A DNA stretch of 37,617 nucleotides. Origin: SIG622 sp045596605 (GTDB lineage Bacteria; Bacillota; Clostridia; Oscillospirales; CAG-382). Within the stretch, counting starts at the first letter, position 1. The number at the start of each line of letters is the position of its first letter. The notes beneath the pieces were generated by a model that saw nothing but the letters and a program-made list of their open reading frames with translations, ran no database searches and was not told where the DNA came from. This document shows, piece after piece, positions 25,605-33,290 of the stretch. Location: assembly GCA_045596605.1 (NCBI GenBank), contig JAZOCR010000032.1:1-37617 (forward strand). Reading direction: 5' to 3'. The translations under genes and the position numbers were made by a program.

Positions 25605-25647
25605 CTAAAAAACTAAAGGCAGATTGCACCTTTTTCTGCAATCTGCC
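25605..25647 (-). terminator. Intrinsic terminator after the cyclophilin gene
   Basis: On the minus strand, GGCAGATTGCA (25647-25637) pairs perfectly with TGCAATCTGCC (25628-25618), 8-nt loop, then TTTAGTTTTTT. It insulates dpaAB from the upstream gene. Confidence 0.88.
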
Positions 25648-25673
25648 CCCAAAAATTTCTTTTTTGTTATTAC

Positions 25674-26150
25674 TTATTCTTCAACTACAATTGACTCTAT
25701 TTTCTGCTCACGCATTGGCTTATCATTATAGTTTGTATCAACCGATGCGATTTCGTCAAGCACATCAAAGCCCTCTGTCATTTTACCGAATGCCGCATAC
25801 TGTCCGTCAAGATAGGATGCGTCAGCGTGCATAATAAAGAACTGTGAGCCTGCGGAGTCAGGCTGATTTGTTCTTGCCATTGAAATAACGCCTCTTGTGT
25901 GCTTAAGGTCGTTCTTTACACCGTTTGCAGAAAATTCGCCCTTAATGGTATATCCGGGACCACCCGTACCTGTGCCCTCGGGACAACCACCCTGAATCAT
26001 AAATCCAGCTATTACTCTGTGAAATATAAGACCGTTATAAAAGCCTTTATCTGCAAGTGCTTTGAAATTTTCTACGGTAATGGGAGCCTTATCGCTGTAG
26101 AGCTCAAGCACCATTTTCTTACCGTTTTCCATAGTAATCGTTGCTTTCAT
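25674..26150 (-). CDS. Peptidyl-prolyl cis-trans isomerase, cyclophilin type
   Basis: This is a cytosolic proline isomerase that helps protein folding. The protein has 158 residues from the chosen ATG, typical for bacterial PpiB. Key segments: FHRVIAGFMIQGGCPEGTG, holding the active-site Phe/His/Arg and Gln, then ISMARTNQPDSAGSQFFI and LDGQYAAFGKM. No signal peptide is seen. AAAGGG lies about 10 nt before the ATG at 26150; a start at 26186 lacks support. Monocistronic, with a terminator downstream. Confidence 0.95.
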   Translation of the reverse strand: MKATITMENGKKMVLELYSDKAPITVENFKALADKGFYNGLIFHRVIAGFMIQGGCPEGTGTGGPGYTIKGEFSANGVKNDLKHTRGVISMARTNQPDSAGSQFFIMHADASYLDGQYAAFGKMTEGFDVLDEIASVDTNYNDKPMREQKIESIVVEE

Positions 26151-26313
26151 ATTAAAAATACCCTTTCGTAAAATGCAAATTCGCAATTATGTTCAGCTCT
26201 ATTTTACACTTTAATCTTTATTAAATTTTGTCCTTTGTGTAATATTTCATATTTTTCCCAAAAAGATTACACTTTAAACACATAGTTTCAAATTCTGAGC
26301 TTTTAAATTGGTA

Positions 26314-26342
26314 TTTACAATATGTGATGATTATGATATACT
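26314..26342 (+). promoter_or_regulatory. Sigma-A-type promoter for the radical SAM gene
   Basis: TTTACA (26314-26319), 17 nt, TATACT (26337-26342). The start would be near 26349, leaving a short leader with AAGGAAA. Confidence 0.65.
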
Positions 26343-26376
26343 TGTTATAATATAATTTTACTTCAAGGAAAACAAA

Positions 26377-28113
26377 ATGGATTACAACGTTATTATATGT
26401 ATGCTAAACTCAAGCTATATACATTCCGGACTTGCTCCCTGGTGTCTTATGTCCGGTATAAAAAAGTATGGCTCTGACAGAATCTGTGCAAAGGTTCTGG
26501 AAAGTACAATTAATGAAAAGAGCGAAAAAATTCTTTCGGAAATACTGCAATATAAGCCATCAGTAATAGGCTTATGCTGCTATATATGGAATATTGAAAA
26601 AATAAAGCCTCTTATAAAAGAGCTGAAAACAGCACTGCCCTCTTGCAAAATAGTTCTTGGAGGGCCTGAGGTGAGCTACTGTGCAGAAAAAGTTCTGACA
26701 GAAAATCCACTTGCCGATTACGTGATTTGCGGTGAGGGCGAGCGCCCATTTGCGCTTCTTTGTGATGCGCTTCTCGGTGAATGCTCAAAAGAAGCTTTAT
26801 CTTCAATTCCCGGACTATGCTACAGATTTGAAAACGGTATACACATATCAGATGCACACATTGAAAAGTGTGAAGTGCCTATGCCTTACGACGAAGGATA
26901 TCTTGAGAGTCTTGACGGAAGAATATCCTATATCGAAGGAAGTCGTGGGTGTCCATTCTCCTGTGCCTATTGCCTATCCGGAAGATGCGGAAATGTGCGG
27001 TATTTCGATATAGCAAAAACAAAGGAAAATATTATAAGACTTGCAAATTCCGGAACAAAAACCATAAAATTCGTTGACAGAACCTTTAATGCCGACAAAA
27101 AAAGAGCTATTGAAATATGGGAATTTATCGCCTCACAGTACGGAAAAGCTATCCCACGTGGAGTGTGCGTACATTTTGAAATAGGTGGAGATTTGCTTTC
27201 AGAGGAGTGTTTTTCCGTTCTTCAAAGGATGCCTGCGGGAAGCATACAGCTCGAGCTTGGCATTCAGAGCTTTAACGAAAAGACACTAAAGGCAATAAAA
27301 CGCAAGACAGATACAGAACGTCTTTCAGCAAATATACAAAGGCTTATTTCCTTGGGAAATATGCACGTGCACATAGACCTTATTGCAGGACTTCCCTATG
27401 AGGATTTTGAAAGCTTTCGGGAAAGCTTCAACAAAGCATTTGAGCTTCGTGCGAATATGCTTCAGCTCGGATTTCTGAAGCTTCTTCACGGAGCGGATAT
27501 GCGTGAAAATCCTGAAAAATATCCTTGCAAGTACTGTTCTACAGCTCCCTACGAGGTGATTTCCACGCCCCATCTCACAGAAGATGATATGCGCAAGCTA
27601 AAGCTTGTAGAACACGCAAACGACAAAATCTCAAACAGTGGAAAATTCAGCCATAGCTTTGGCTATATCCTTAATACACTTGATAAAACTCCCTTTGATA
27701 TTCTTCTTGAATTTGGAACGTACTATAATAAGCACGTAGAAAAAACGGTATCGCTCTTTGAGCTTTCGGAAATATACTACAATTACTTTTCTTCGTATAC
27801 ACAGATAAATCCGGATACACTTTCCGATATGATGATACTTGACTTTTTCTCACATTCACGATACGGAAAGCTCCCCTCTTTCCTGAAAAGACAGGACAAA
27901 TGCATAAAAGCCGTACTTGAATATCTGTCAAAAAATCCAAAAAGCAAAAAGAAAGACGGCGCCGTACGCTCTGCAGCAATACTTCACACAAGACCGGTTG
28001 CCGTGTATTGCGACAGTGCGCAGACGCCGGAGCTTGATAAGGAATTTAAAAATCCCGTCACAAAAAAATACGAGCTTCATTTTATAAATCTTTCGGAAAT
28101 ATTTGATGTCTGA
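26377..28113 (+). CDS. B12-binding-domain radical SAM protein with DUF4080-type C-terminus
   Basis: The 578-residue protein starts with a cobalamin-binding-like Rossmann domain (about 1-140; VIGLCCYIWNIEKI and VLGGPEVS). The radical SAM core follows, with GCPFSCAYC: Cys192, Cys196 and Cys199 bind the 4Fe-4S cluster. KTIKFVDRTFNADKKRA and QLELGIQSFNEKTL are typical of the HemN-like subgroup. The C-terminal part resembles DUF4080. The reaction is unknown; B12-dependent methylation is one option, but the usual DxHxxG cobalamin motif is not evident. AAGGAAA precedes the ATG. It converges with dapA, with stops 2 nt apart. Confidence 0.85.
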   Translation: MDYNVIICMLNSSYIHSGLAPWCLMSGIKKYGSDRICAKVLESTINEKSEKILSEILQYKPSVIGLCCYIWNIEKIKPLIKELKTALPSCKIVLGGPEVSYCAEKVLTENPLADYVICGEGERPFALLCDALLGECSKEALSSIPGLCYRFENGIHISDAHIEKCEVPMPYDEGYLESLDGRISYIEGSRGCPFSCAYCLSGRCGNVRYFDIAKTKENIIRLANSGTKTIKFVDRTFNADKKRAIEIWEFIASQYGKAIPRGVCVHFEIGGDLLSEECFSVLQRMPAGSIQLELGIQSFNEKTLKAIKRKTDTERLSANIQRLISLGNMHVHIDLIAGLPYEDFESFRESFNKAFELRANMLQLGFLKLLHGADMRENPEKYPCKYCSTAPYEVISTPHLTEDDMRKLKLVEHANDKISNSGKFSHSFGYILNTLDKTPFDILLEFGTYYNKHVEKTVSLFELSEIYYNYFSSYTQINPDTLSDMMILDFFSHSRYGKLPSFLKRQDKCIKAVLEYLSKNPKSKKKDGAVRSAAILHTRPVAVYCDSAQTPELDKEFKNPVTKKYELHFINLSEIFDV

Positions 28114-28115
28114 CC

Positions 28116-28997
28116 TTACAGAAGGCCCAGCGAAATAAGCTCCCTGTCTATTCTCTTTGCAGTACTTTCCTCACACGGAGTAAGCGGAAGCCGCAGCTCG
28201 TTTTTACAAAAGCCAAGTCTATTCATTGCGTATTTTACCGGCACCGGATTTACCTCTGTAAACAGTGCTTCGAATATAGAGGCACATTCAACAAAAATAC
28301 CAAGTGCACCCGCTCTGTCACCAAGAAGCTCTGCACGGCACATATCCGATATTTTTTTCGGCATAATATTTGATGCCACAGATATAACGCCCCTGCCGCC
28401 AATGGACATAATAGGCAGGGTATCGCAGTCATTTCCCGAATAAATTGTAAGGTTGTTTTTGCACAGACTTACTGTTTTAAGGCACTTTTCAAGATTTCCG
28501 CTTGCTTCCTTTACGGCTACAACCCCCGGAATTTTTGACAGCTCAAGATAAATTTCCGGAGTAATATTCACACCTGTCCTTGACGGAACGTTATACACTA
28601 TCACCGGTAATTCACATTTTTCGGCAATGGCTTTATAATGCTCCGTTATTCCTTTTTTTGTGCCCTTGTTATAGTAAGGTGCTACGGAAAGAATTGCATC
28701 TGCACCTGCTTTTTTTGCAAAATACGACATTTCTGCGGATGACGCAGTATTATTTCCGCCGGTGCCTGCTATAACCGGCACTCTCCCGGCGCAGCGCTCA
28801 ACCGTAAACTCTATAAGAGACTTTCTTTCATCAATACTAAGGGTGGATACCTCCCCTGTTGTACCACAGACAACAATAGCGGATATTTTGTCCTGTATTT
28901 GAAAATCTATAATACGCTCGAGTGCCGAATAGTCTATTTTTCCACCGCAAAAGGGCGTCACAAGAGCAGTCGCAGCTCCCTGGAATATATTTTTCAT
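28116..28997 (-). CDS. dapA: 4-hydroxy-tetrahydrodipicolinate synthase
   Basis: This enzyme condenses pyruvate with aspartate semialdehyde at the start of the lysine/diaminopimelate branch; the product is also the substrate of DpaAB. The protein has 293 residues. The Schiff-base Lys163 lies in AVKEASGN and the proton-relay Tyr135 in VYNVPSRTG; GTTGE (45-49) and PYYNKG are conserved. GAGAGGA is about 9 nt before the ATG. No dapB, asd or dapG is adjacent. No lysine riboswitch was recognised upstream. Confidence 0.96.
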   Translation of the reverse strand: MKNIFQGAATALVTPFCGGKIDYSALERIIDFQIQDKISAIVVCGTTGEVSTLSIDERKSLIEFTVERCAGRVPVIAGTGGNNTASSAEMSYFAKKAGADAILSVAPYYNKGTKKGITEHYKAIAEKCELPVIVYNVPSRTGVNITPEIYLELSKIPGVVAVKEASGNLEKCLKTVSLCKNNLTIYSGNDCDTLPIMSIGGRGVISVASNIMPKKISDMCRAELLGDRAGALGIFVECASIFEALFTEVNPVPVKYAMNRLGFCKNELRLPLTPCEESTAKRIDRELISLGLL

Positions 28998-29054
28998 ATA
29001 TCAATCATTCCTCTCTCTTGATAGCTTTAAATTAGGTACTTTTTCTCCTTATAC

Positions 29055-29082
29055 ATTATATTTGAAAAATCAACATTTGACA
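29055..29082 (-). promoter_or_regulatory. Possible dapA promoter
   Basis: On the minus strand TGTCAA (29082-29077), 16 nt, and a perfect TATAAT (29060-29055). The -35 is weak and lies in an imperfect dyad that may be an operator. Confidence 0.4.
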
Positions 29083-29239
29083 TATCAAAATGCGATAATG
29101 GACTTTGCTATAGGAAAAATATTGTGATTTTCTCTATGTGCAATTTGACATTTATGCAAGATGACCGATTCTATTGACTAAATAGCTAAATGCCCCTAAA
29201 AAAATATATGTATTTTTCATAAAATATTTCGAAAAACAC

Positions 29240-29268
29240 TTGACAATTGACGAAAAAAATTGTAAAAT
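29240..29268 (+). promoter_or_regulatory. Near-consensus promoter for prmA-rsmE
   Basis: Perfect TTGACA (29240-29245), 17 nt, TAAAAT (29263-29268). The start is near 29275, giving a leader of about 140 nt. Confidence 0.8.
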
Positions 29269-29416
29269 AAGATAGAATGAATTTTTTGGCAATTTATTGA
29301 TTGTTTGGTTTATGGTTTTTTTACACAAATGCATTAAAAGTCATATGCCTTATTTTATACCACAAGCTTTCTAAAACGCCTTAAAACTTTAAAAAACCAA
29401 GGAAAGGTCGACAGCT

Positions 29417-30400
29417 ATGTTTTGGACCGAAGCAACTGTTTATACTACAACTGAAGGCATCGAGCCGGTTGCGGGAATCCTTCTTATGAACGATATTACC
29501 GGTTATTCGGTAATCGACAGCAAGGATTTTAATGACTTTCTCGAGCGCCGTGAAATATACTGGGATTATATCGAAGACGAGCTTTTTGCTCTTAAAGAAT
29601 GTGAAACACAGGTAACCTTTTATCTTCCTGATAATTCACAGGGGAGAGAGCGTCTTGCTGCTATAAGACAGGATCTTGAACGTCTGAAATTCGAAGATGA
29701 CGGCAAAGTTTTTGGCAGGCTTACCGTTGAAATAGGTAAAATTGCCGATGAGGACTGGGAAAACAACTGGAAACAGTATTTCAAGCCCTTTGGCGTCGGA
29801 AAGAATATTGTAATAAAGCCAACCTGGGAGAATTACGAAAAGAAGAATGGGCAGACTATTATAGAAATAGACCCGGCTTCATCCTTTGGTTCAGGCTCTC
29901 ATATGACTACAAGACTGTGCCTTGAATGTATTGAAAAGCTTATTTGTGAAGGTAAAAGCTCCGAAAAGCTTCTTGATATGGGCTGCGGAAGCGGTATTCT
30001 GGGTATAGGTGCATATTTACTTGCAGGCTCGGATATTACCGCTGTGGATATCGAGGAAAACTCTATAAGGATAGCAAAAGAAAATGCGGCAATAAATAAT
30101 CTTCCTGCTGATAAATTTCACCCTTACGTCGGTAACGTAATAACCGATAAGGCTCTCTACGACAGGATATGCGAAAATTCCTATGACATTATAGCCGCAA
30201 ACATTGTATCCGACATTATAATTATGATGGCGCCGATGTTCAAAAAAGTTCTTGCAACTGGCGGCAGACTTATTGTTTCCGGTATCATTTCCGAAAGAGC
30301 AGATGAGGTTGAAGCGCATCTTAACAAATACGGCTTTGTACGGGAAGAATTTTTCGACAAGGAAGGCTGGGCGGCAATAGTTCTCCGCTGCGAGGACTGA
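29417..30400 (+). CDS. prmA: Ribosomal protein L11 methyltransferase
   Basis: This SAM-dependent enzyme trimethylates ribosomal protein L11. The protein has 327 residues. The N-terminal substrate-binding domain begins FWTEATVYTTTEGIEPVAG and contains EDWENNWKQYFKPF, highly typical of PrmA; DPASSFGSGSHMTTRLCL precedes the SAM site LLDMGCGSGILGIGA (185-199), with DIEENS further on and NIVSDIIIMMAP near the NxPY position. Overlapping translation: the stop TGA is one base before the rsmE ATG. AAGGAAAGG is upstream. It starts the prmA-rsmE unit. Confidence 0.96.
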   Translation: MFWTEATVYTTTEGIEPVAGILLMNDITGYSVIDSKDFNDFLERREIYWDYIEDELFALKECETQVTFYLPDNSQGRERLAAIRQDLERLKFEDDGKVFGRLTVEIGKIADEDWENNWKQYFKPFGVGKNIVIKPTWENYEKKNGQTIIEIDPASSFGSGSHMTTRLCLECIEKLICEGKSSEKLLDMGCGSGILGIGAYLLAGSDITAVDIEENSIRIAKENAAINNLPADKFHPYVGNVITDKALYDRICENSYDIIAANIVSDIIIMMAPMFKKVLATGGRLIVSGIISERADEVEAHLNKYGFVREEFFDKEGWAAIVLRCED

Positions 30401-30401
30401 T

Positions 30402-31160
30402 ATGCCAAGGTTTTTTATAACAAATCCGGACAAGAGTGTTTCCGGCGAAATAATTACTATTTCCGGCGGTGATGCCCGTCATATTTCCCGCTCGCTTCGC
30501 ATGAAACCGGGTGAGGCACTTGACGTATCCGATTTTTCAGGATTTGAATACAAGTGTGAAATATGCGGTTTTTCTGAAAATGAAGTAAAGCTGAAGATAC
30601 TTGAAAAACGGCTGTGCGAAAGCGAGCCAGGTATTAAGGTGAGAATATTTCAGGCACTCCCCAAGGGCGATAAGCTTGATACGGTTATCCAGAAATGCAC
30701 AGAGCTCGGAGCGTACGATTTCACTCCGGTGCTTACGTCGAGGTGTATTTCAAGACCTGATGAAAAATCGTCAAAGAAAAAGTGTGAGCGCTGGCAGAAA
30801 ATTGCGGCTGAAGCATCAAAGCAGTGTGGCAGAGGAATTATTCCAAAGGTTAACGAGGTTTTAAGCTTTGAGGCGGCACTGAAAGAAATGAATGAGTGTA
30901 CCCTGTCGCTTATGTGCTATGAATGCGAGGACGGATATTCCATAAGAAGGTGTATCTGTGAAAACATAGATAGACTTAAAGATGAAGCAACCGTTGCGGT
31001 GTTTATAGGTCCTGAGGGTGGGATTTCCACCGAAGAAGCGAAAGCTGCAAAGGAAAGCGGCACGATATGCGTGGGACTCGGAAAAAGAATACTCCGAACA
31101 GAAACAGCTCCGCTGTTTGCGCTATCGGCAATAATGCTTATTACAGGCAACGCCGACTAA
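30402..31160 (+). CDS. rsmE: 16S rRNA (uracil1498-N3)-methyltransferase
   Basis: This SPOUT-family enzyme methylates U1498 of 16S rRNA in the decoding site. The protein has 252 residues. The N-terminal PUA-like domain starts MPRFFITNPD with GGDARHISRSLRMKPGE. The knotted SAM domain has ALPKGDKLDTVIQKCTELG, AAEASKQCGRG, FIGPEGGISTEEA and the C-terminal LGKRILRTETAPLFAL. One base separates its ATG from the prmA stop. Confidence 0.97.
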   Translation: MPRFFITNPDKSVSGEIITISGGDARHISRSLRMKPGEALDVSDFSGFEYKCEICGFSENEVKLKILEKRLCESEPGIKVRIFQALPKGDKLDTVIQKCTELGAYDFTPVLTSRCISRPDEKSSKKKCERWQKIAAEASKQCGRGIIPKVNEVLSFEAALKEMNECTLSLMCYECEDGYSIRRCICENIDRLKDEATVAVFIGPEGGISTEEAKAAKESGTICVGLGKRILRTETAPLFALSAIMLITGNAD

Positions 31161-31221
31161 GCAAGTATATAATTTTACAATAAATATTTGACAAATACGT
31201 TTTAGAAAGGCATGACAGATT

Positions 31222-32007
31222 ATGGCAGAGAAAAGAAACAACAACGGCGCAGTACAGGACGTTCGTCTAAAGCAGGATATTGCGGCATTTAAATCCTCAG
31301 TGGTGTTTTTACTGTTTTGCGCAGTGATATTTTTCACCGTAACGCATCTGACTTATGAGCGTGATTCGCTTTATATGACGATACGAACCTTCATTGAACA
31401 CTATCCATTCGTTCTTGCAGCATTCTTTGCGCTGTTCGGTCTGTGCTGTATATGGAAATTCATAAATATCAAAAAGCATAAGGACGAATCCTACAGATAT
31501 TTTTCAAGCGGCGATGCCTGCGGTATTTCTCTGTTTTTGCTGATATTCGCTCTGACGCTTACGATGACATATCATATGTCCGTAATTCTGACTGTAATCG
31601 TTGGATATGCACTTTGCTACTACGTGAAGCATTTCTTCCAAAAGGACTTCTTCCTTGTAACTCTTCTGAATACCGATATTGCTCTGGCTCTCTGGCTTTT
31701 ATTCGGCAATGCAGGTATGACAGGCGGTGTTGCAAGCTTTGCTAAAATTGTCTTTGCTGTAATTGCAGCACTCGGATTTATTGCTGTATGTTATTCGGTA
31801 ATAAAGCTTATAAGAAACAAAAAGCAAATAAAAAAAGAAAAGCTCTCTCTTATCCCCGCAGTTGTTTCTATAGCATTAGGTGGAGTTCTTGCAGTACTTA
31901 TGTACTTCACAGGCTCAGTGGTAACGATACTCATTGCTGAAATTGTTCTCCTTGTTCAGTACGTAGGACTCGGAGTTTATTATACAGTAAGATTACTAAA
32001 TCAATAA
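31222..32007 (+). CDS. Integral membrane protein, eight predicted helices, unknown family
   Basis: I do not recognise a family. The 261 residues include about eight hydrophobic helices: 26-44, 61-81, 99-117, 119-136, 144-163, 172-194, 209-229 and 232-255. A short polar N-terminus (about 25 residues) and a basic loop KLIRNKKQIKKEKL (195-208) suggest cytoplasmic faces there. AAAGG lies about 11 nt before the ATG. The gene is 61 nt after rsmE and only 17 nt before the CdaR-like regulator, so it most likely forms an operon with it. Transport, sensing or envelope roles are all possible; nothing in the sequence decides. Confidence 0.75.
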   Translation: MAEKRNNNGAVQDVRLKQDIAAFKSSVVFLLFCAVIFFTVTHLTYERDSLYMTIRTFIEHYPFVLAAFFALFGLCCIWKFINIKKHKDESYRYFSSGDACGISLFLLIFALTLTMTYHMSVILTVIVGYALCYYVKHFFQKDFFLVTLLNTDIALALWLLFGNAGMTGGVASFAKIVFAVIAALGFIAVCYSVIKLIRNKKQIKKEKLSLIPAVVSIALGGVLAVLMYFTGSVVTILIAEIVLLVQYVGLGVYYTVRLLNQ

Positions 32008-32024
32008 CAGGAGGGTAAAAAACA

Positions 32025-33110
32025 ATGTCAAACAGATTATTTCAGGGAATCATTCATCAAATGAAGGACAACATCGACAGAACAATCGGTGTTATCGACG
32101 AAAACGGCATCATAGTTGCGTGCAGCGAGCTTGTTAAAATCGGTGAAGAAAAGCGTGATATTCTCGAAGGAGTGAGCTACACCACCGAAAATCTTGTTTC
32201 CGGCGGATATACCTACAAGGTTATTGGCTCACACGCAAAAATTGAGTACGTAATAATGGTTGAGGGTGATGATAAGACTGCTTCCGACATTGCAGGCATT
32301 CTTTCTGTGTCCCTCGGAAACATAAAGACACTTTACGATGAAAAGTACGACAAGTCAAGCTTTATCAAAAACATTATTTTGGACAACATTCTCCCCAGTG
32401 ATATTTATATCAAAGCAAAGGAACTTCATTTTACAAACGACGTTTCCCGTGCCGCATTCTTCGTAAGATTTTCCGACAAAACTGAAATTATGCCCTACGA
32501 TATTCTTCAGAATATGTTCCCGGAAAAGAACAAGGATTTCGTTATCAACGTAGGTGAAACCGATATAGTTGTAGTTAAGGAGCTCAAGCCCAACTGCGAC
32601 AGCAAGGACCTTGAAAAGATTGCAAGCTCCATTGTTGACACAATTAGCTCTGATTTCTACATAAAGGTAACTATAGGTATCGGCTCTGTTGCAGAAAACA
32701 TCCGTGACCTTGCACGCTCCTTCAAGGAAGCTCAGGTTGCGATTGAAGTAGGTAAAGTATTTGATACTGAAAAGAATATCATAAATTACGAAAACCTCGG
32801 AATAGGAAGACTTATTTATCAGCTTCCCACAACCCTTTGTGAAATGTTCCTCCAGGAAGTATTCAAGAAGGGCTCACTTGAAAGCCTTGACAGAGAAACA
32901 CTTATGACCATTCAATGCTTCTTTGAAAATAACCTTAATGTTTCCGAAACCTCAAGAAAGCTTTTCGTACACAGAAATACTCTTGTTTACAGACTTGAAA
33001 AAATCAAGAAGCTTACAGGTCTCGACCTTCGTGAATTTGAGCACGCAATAACCTTTAAGGTTGCCCTTATGGTTAAAAAGTATCTCGTTTCCAAGCCTGT
33101 TAAATATTGA
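32025..33110 (+). CDS. CdaR/PucR-family transcriptional regulator
   Basis: The 361-residue protein has the CdaR layout. The N-terminal sensing region LFQGIIHQMKDNI and TIGVIDENGIIVAC (about 5-36) resembles the sugar-diacid recognition domain; a GGDEF-like/linker region follows (about 130-270), then a C-terminal PucR-type helix-turn-helix (305-361) with NVSETSRKLFVHRNTLVYRL. It is predicted to bind DNA and respond to a small ligand; the ligand is unknown. GGAGGGT stands about 8 nt before the ATG. The closest partner is the upstream membrane protein gene. Confidence 0.85.
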   Translation: MSNRLFQGIIHQMKDNIDRTIGVIDENGIIVACSELVKIGEEKRDILEGVSYTTENLVSGGYTYKVIGSHAKIEYVIMVEGDDKTASDIAGILSVSLGNIKTLYDEKYDKSSFIKNIILDNILPSDIYIKAKELHFTNDVSRAAFFVRFSDKTEIMPYDILQNMFPEKNKDFVINVGETDIVVVKELKPNCDSKDLEKIASSIVDTISSDFYIKVTIGIGSVAENIRDLARSFKEAQVAIEVGKVFDTEKNIINYENLGIGRLIYQLPTTLCEMFLQEVFKKGSLESLDRETLMTIQCFFENNLNVSETSRKLFVHRNTLVYRLEKIKKLTGLDLREFEHAITFKVALMVKKYLVSKPVKY

Positions 33111-33186
33111 TGGTTTTCACACAGAATACACACTCATTAATTAAAATTCCACACAATATTTAACAATAATACCTTTTTAAACTCTA

Positions 33187-33234
33187 CCTCAACGTGGTAT
33201 AATTATTTTGTATGCCGTTGAGGTTTTGTTTTTG
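33187..33234 (+). terminator. Hairpin with T-run upstream of ftsE, enclosing a promoter -10
   Basis: CCTCAACG (33187-33194) and CGTTGAGG (33216-33223) form an 8-bp stem around a 21-nt loop, followed by TTTTGTTTTT. It could end transcription from the regulator gene, or act as an operator; the loop contains TGGTATAAT. Confidence 0.5.
33195..33203 (+). promoter_or_regulatory. Extended -10 promoter for ftsEX
   Basis: TGGTATAAT is a perfect extended -10. The region 17 nt upstream (TTTTAA) is a poor -35. The -10 and likely start lie in the loop between the arms of the 33187-33223 dyad. The leader to ftsE is about 80 nt. Confidence 0.6.
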
Positions 33235-33290
33235 TCGCAGTTTGTACGTAAATGCAGCGGCTGAAAATAAAAAGTAAAGGAGTCGATAGC

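Larger units (their letters stand above)
28998..29416. other. Divergent intergenic region between dapA and prmA
   Basis: This 419-bp region is strongly AT-rich and holds no convincing gene. It contains a good plus-strand promoter (29240-29268), a weaker minus-strand one (29055-29082) and an imperfect dyad (29074-29092: CATTTGA-CATA-TCAAAATG) over the minus-strand -35. The leader of prmA, about 140 nt, has no terminator that I can see. Confidence 0.6.

Noticed and set aside
28998..29416. Lysine riboswitch upstream of dapA
   Set aside because: No recognisable conserved lysine-riboswitch core or associated terminator could be found by eye.
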